Assembly: GCF_900638685.1 (NCBI RefSeq) | Contig: NZ_LR134533.1 | Coordinates: 1,488,001 to 1,552,000, forward strand | DNA length: 64,000 nucleotides | Direction of reading: 5' to 3' | Origin: Neisseria weaveri | GTDB taxonomy: Bacteria > Pseudomonadota > Gammaproteobacteria > Burkholderiales > Neisseriaceae | Part shown: positions 63,177-64,000 of the stretch, piece after piece | Layout of the letters: each line of letters opens with the position of its first letter | How positions within the stretch are numbered: position 1 is the stretch's first letter | The notes under the pieces: generated by a model | Databases searched by the model: none | What the model was told of the DNA's origin: nothing | The model's input: the letters and a program-made list of their open reading frames with translations, nothing else | Program-made: the position numbers and the translations under genes

Positions 63177-63938
63177 TTATTGGTTTTTTTCGATGGTTTG
63201 TTTCAGCTGCGGCAGCGGGCTGTATCCGCCTTGGGTTCTGCCGTTGGGGAAGACTAAAGTCGGCGTGCCGTGGAAGCCCAGCTGCTCGCCCAAAGAAACG
63301 GTTTCTTCAACCGGATGGTCGCATTCGCCGGTTTGCTTCGGCATCTTGCCTTTGCGCATCCATTCGATCCAGGCGGTGGTGCGGTCGGGTTGGCACCAGA
63401 TTTGTACGGCTTTGCGCAGGCCGTCCGGATGCAGGCTGGCAATCGGCATCATGAAGCTGTAAATGGTGATGTCGGTCATTTTGGCAAATTCACCCTCCAG
63501 ACGTTTGCAGTAAGGGCAGTCGGGGTCGGAGAATACGGCGACTTTGAGCTTGCCGTTGCCGCGTACTTCTTTGATGGCTTTGTCTAAAGGCAGGCTGGAG
63601 AAATCGATGCGGTTGAGTTCGGCAACGCGTTTGTCGGTCAGGCTTTCGCGGCTTTGGATGTGAATCAGGTCGCCAACCAGCATGTGTTCTGCTTTGGCAT
63701 CGACATAAACGATTTGGTTGCCGCTGACGGTTACTTCATACAGGCCGTTAATCGGGCTATTGTGTACGCTTAATACTTTCAAATTTTGCTCAGCATAGAC
63801 TTTTTCCAGCTTGGCTGTCAGTTCGGTTGAAGTGTTACTGTCGGTAGGGGTGTGTTGTGCGGCGGAACTGGGTTGGCTGCATGCGATTAACGGAGTCAGC
63901 GCTAAAAACAGTAAGGTGTTGAGAAATTTGATTTTCAT
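63177..63938 (-). CDS. dsbC: Thiol:disulfide isomerase DsbC, lipoprotein form
   Basis: DsbC corrects wrong disulfides in the periplasm. The 253-residue product has a signal ending LTPLIAC, which fits a lipobox with Cys20, an N-terminal dimerisation domain (about 35-95) and a thioredoxin-fold domain with the redox motif DCPYCKR (Cys141, Cys144). The cis-Pro region GFHGTPTLVFPNGR is present, and a further Cys pair lies at WCQPD and GECDHP. Classical DsbC is soluble; a lipid anchor would tether it to a membrane. Confidence 0.9.
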   Translation of the reverse strand: MKIKFLNTLLFLALTPLIACSQPSSAAQHTPTDSNTSTELTAKLEKVYAEQNLKVLSVHNSPINGLYEVTVSGNQIVYVDAKAEHMLVGDLIHIQSRESLTDKRVAELNRIDFSSLPLDKAIKEVRGNGKLKVAVFSDPDCPYCKRLEGEFAKMTDITIYSFMMPIASLHPDGLRKAVQIWCQPDRTTAWIEWMRKGKMPKQTGECDHPVEETVSLGEQLGFHGTPTLVFPNGRTQGGYSPLPQLKQTIEKNQ

Positions 63939-64000
63939 GATTTTATATTAATATATTAAATGGTTATGTGAAAACAGGTGCAAACGGATTGTATCAAATA

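Overview
The window reads as a chromosomal segment of a Neisseria species. The 12-mer AGGCCGTCTGAA, the AG form of the Neisseria DNA uptake sequence (DUS), occurs dozens of times on both strands, often as facing pairs that make terminator-like hairpins. A few copies are the meningococcal ATGCCGTCTGAA form. Gene content fits the genus: MisR/MisS, a CtrABCD/KpsCS-type capsule locus, a PglL oligosaccharyltransferase and a HisB with the Neisseria N-terminal extension. I cannot name the species. I see no rRNA or tRNA gene, CRISPR array, prophage or intact insertion sequence.

Layout. 1-5.4 kb is the classical dnaA region: yidC (cut by the left edge), yidD, rnpA and rpmH run leftward, dnaA and dnaN rightward, with DnaA boxes between them. 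5.6-11.5 kb is leftward housekeeping (PhoD-like phosphatase, pyrD, sppA, a HAD phosphatase, rluC). 12-25.8 kb holds rne, dsbB, an ABC importer of the tryptophan/tyrosine type, metF, ubiB, priA, an AT-rich unknown membrane protein and an exported metallo-beta-lactamase-fold hydrolase.

25.8-37.3 kb is a group 2-type (ABC-transporter dependent) capsule locus. Leftward are three unusual biosynthesis genes followed by kpsC/lipA and kpsS/lipB, which build the poly-Kdo lipid anchor. Rightward are ctrA-ctrB-ctrC-ctrD for export. The three central genes (a GT4, a 545-residue protein with features of capsule glycosyltransferases, and a GT61) are strongly AT-rich and lack uptake sequences, as expected for horizontally acquired, serotype-determining DNA. 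This is the most likely place for undescribed biology, a capsule polymer of unknown structure.

37.5-46.1 kb has a DUF1275 membrane protein, an OmpA-like lipoprotein, ybeY-corC, a LURP-one-like protein, a PiuC-type dioxygenase with its TonB-dependent siderophore receptor, and phoH. 46.4-56.4 kb is a dispersed histidine cluster (hisC, hisB, hisH, hisA, hisF, hisI, hisE) interrupted by small membrane proteins, a CreA-like lipoprotein, a TSUP transporter, an NlpE-like lipoprotein and an amidase. 56.5-64 kb runs leftward: misR-misS, pglL, a DUF2069 protein, HIT-tatA-tatB-tatC and a lipoprotein DsbC.

Besides the capsule, the points most worth a second look are a near-perfect 36-bp inverted repeat at 52.6 kb, uptake sequences written into coding sequences (seven in priA, five in the amidase, one forming a lipobox, one in the dnaA linker), a hairpin covering the rne ribosome binding site, and two decayed open frames.
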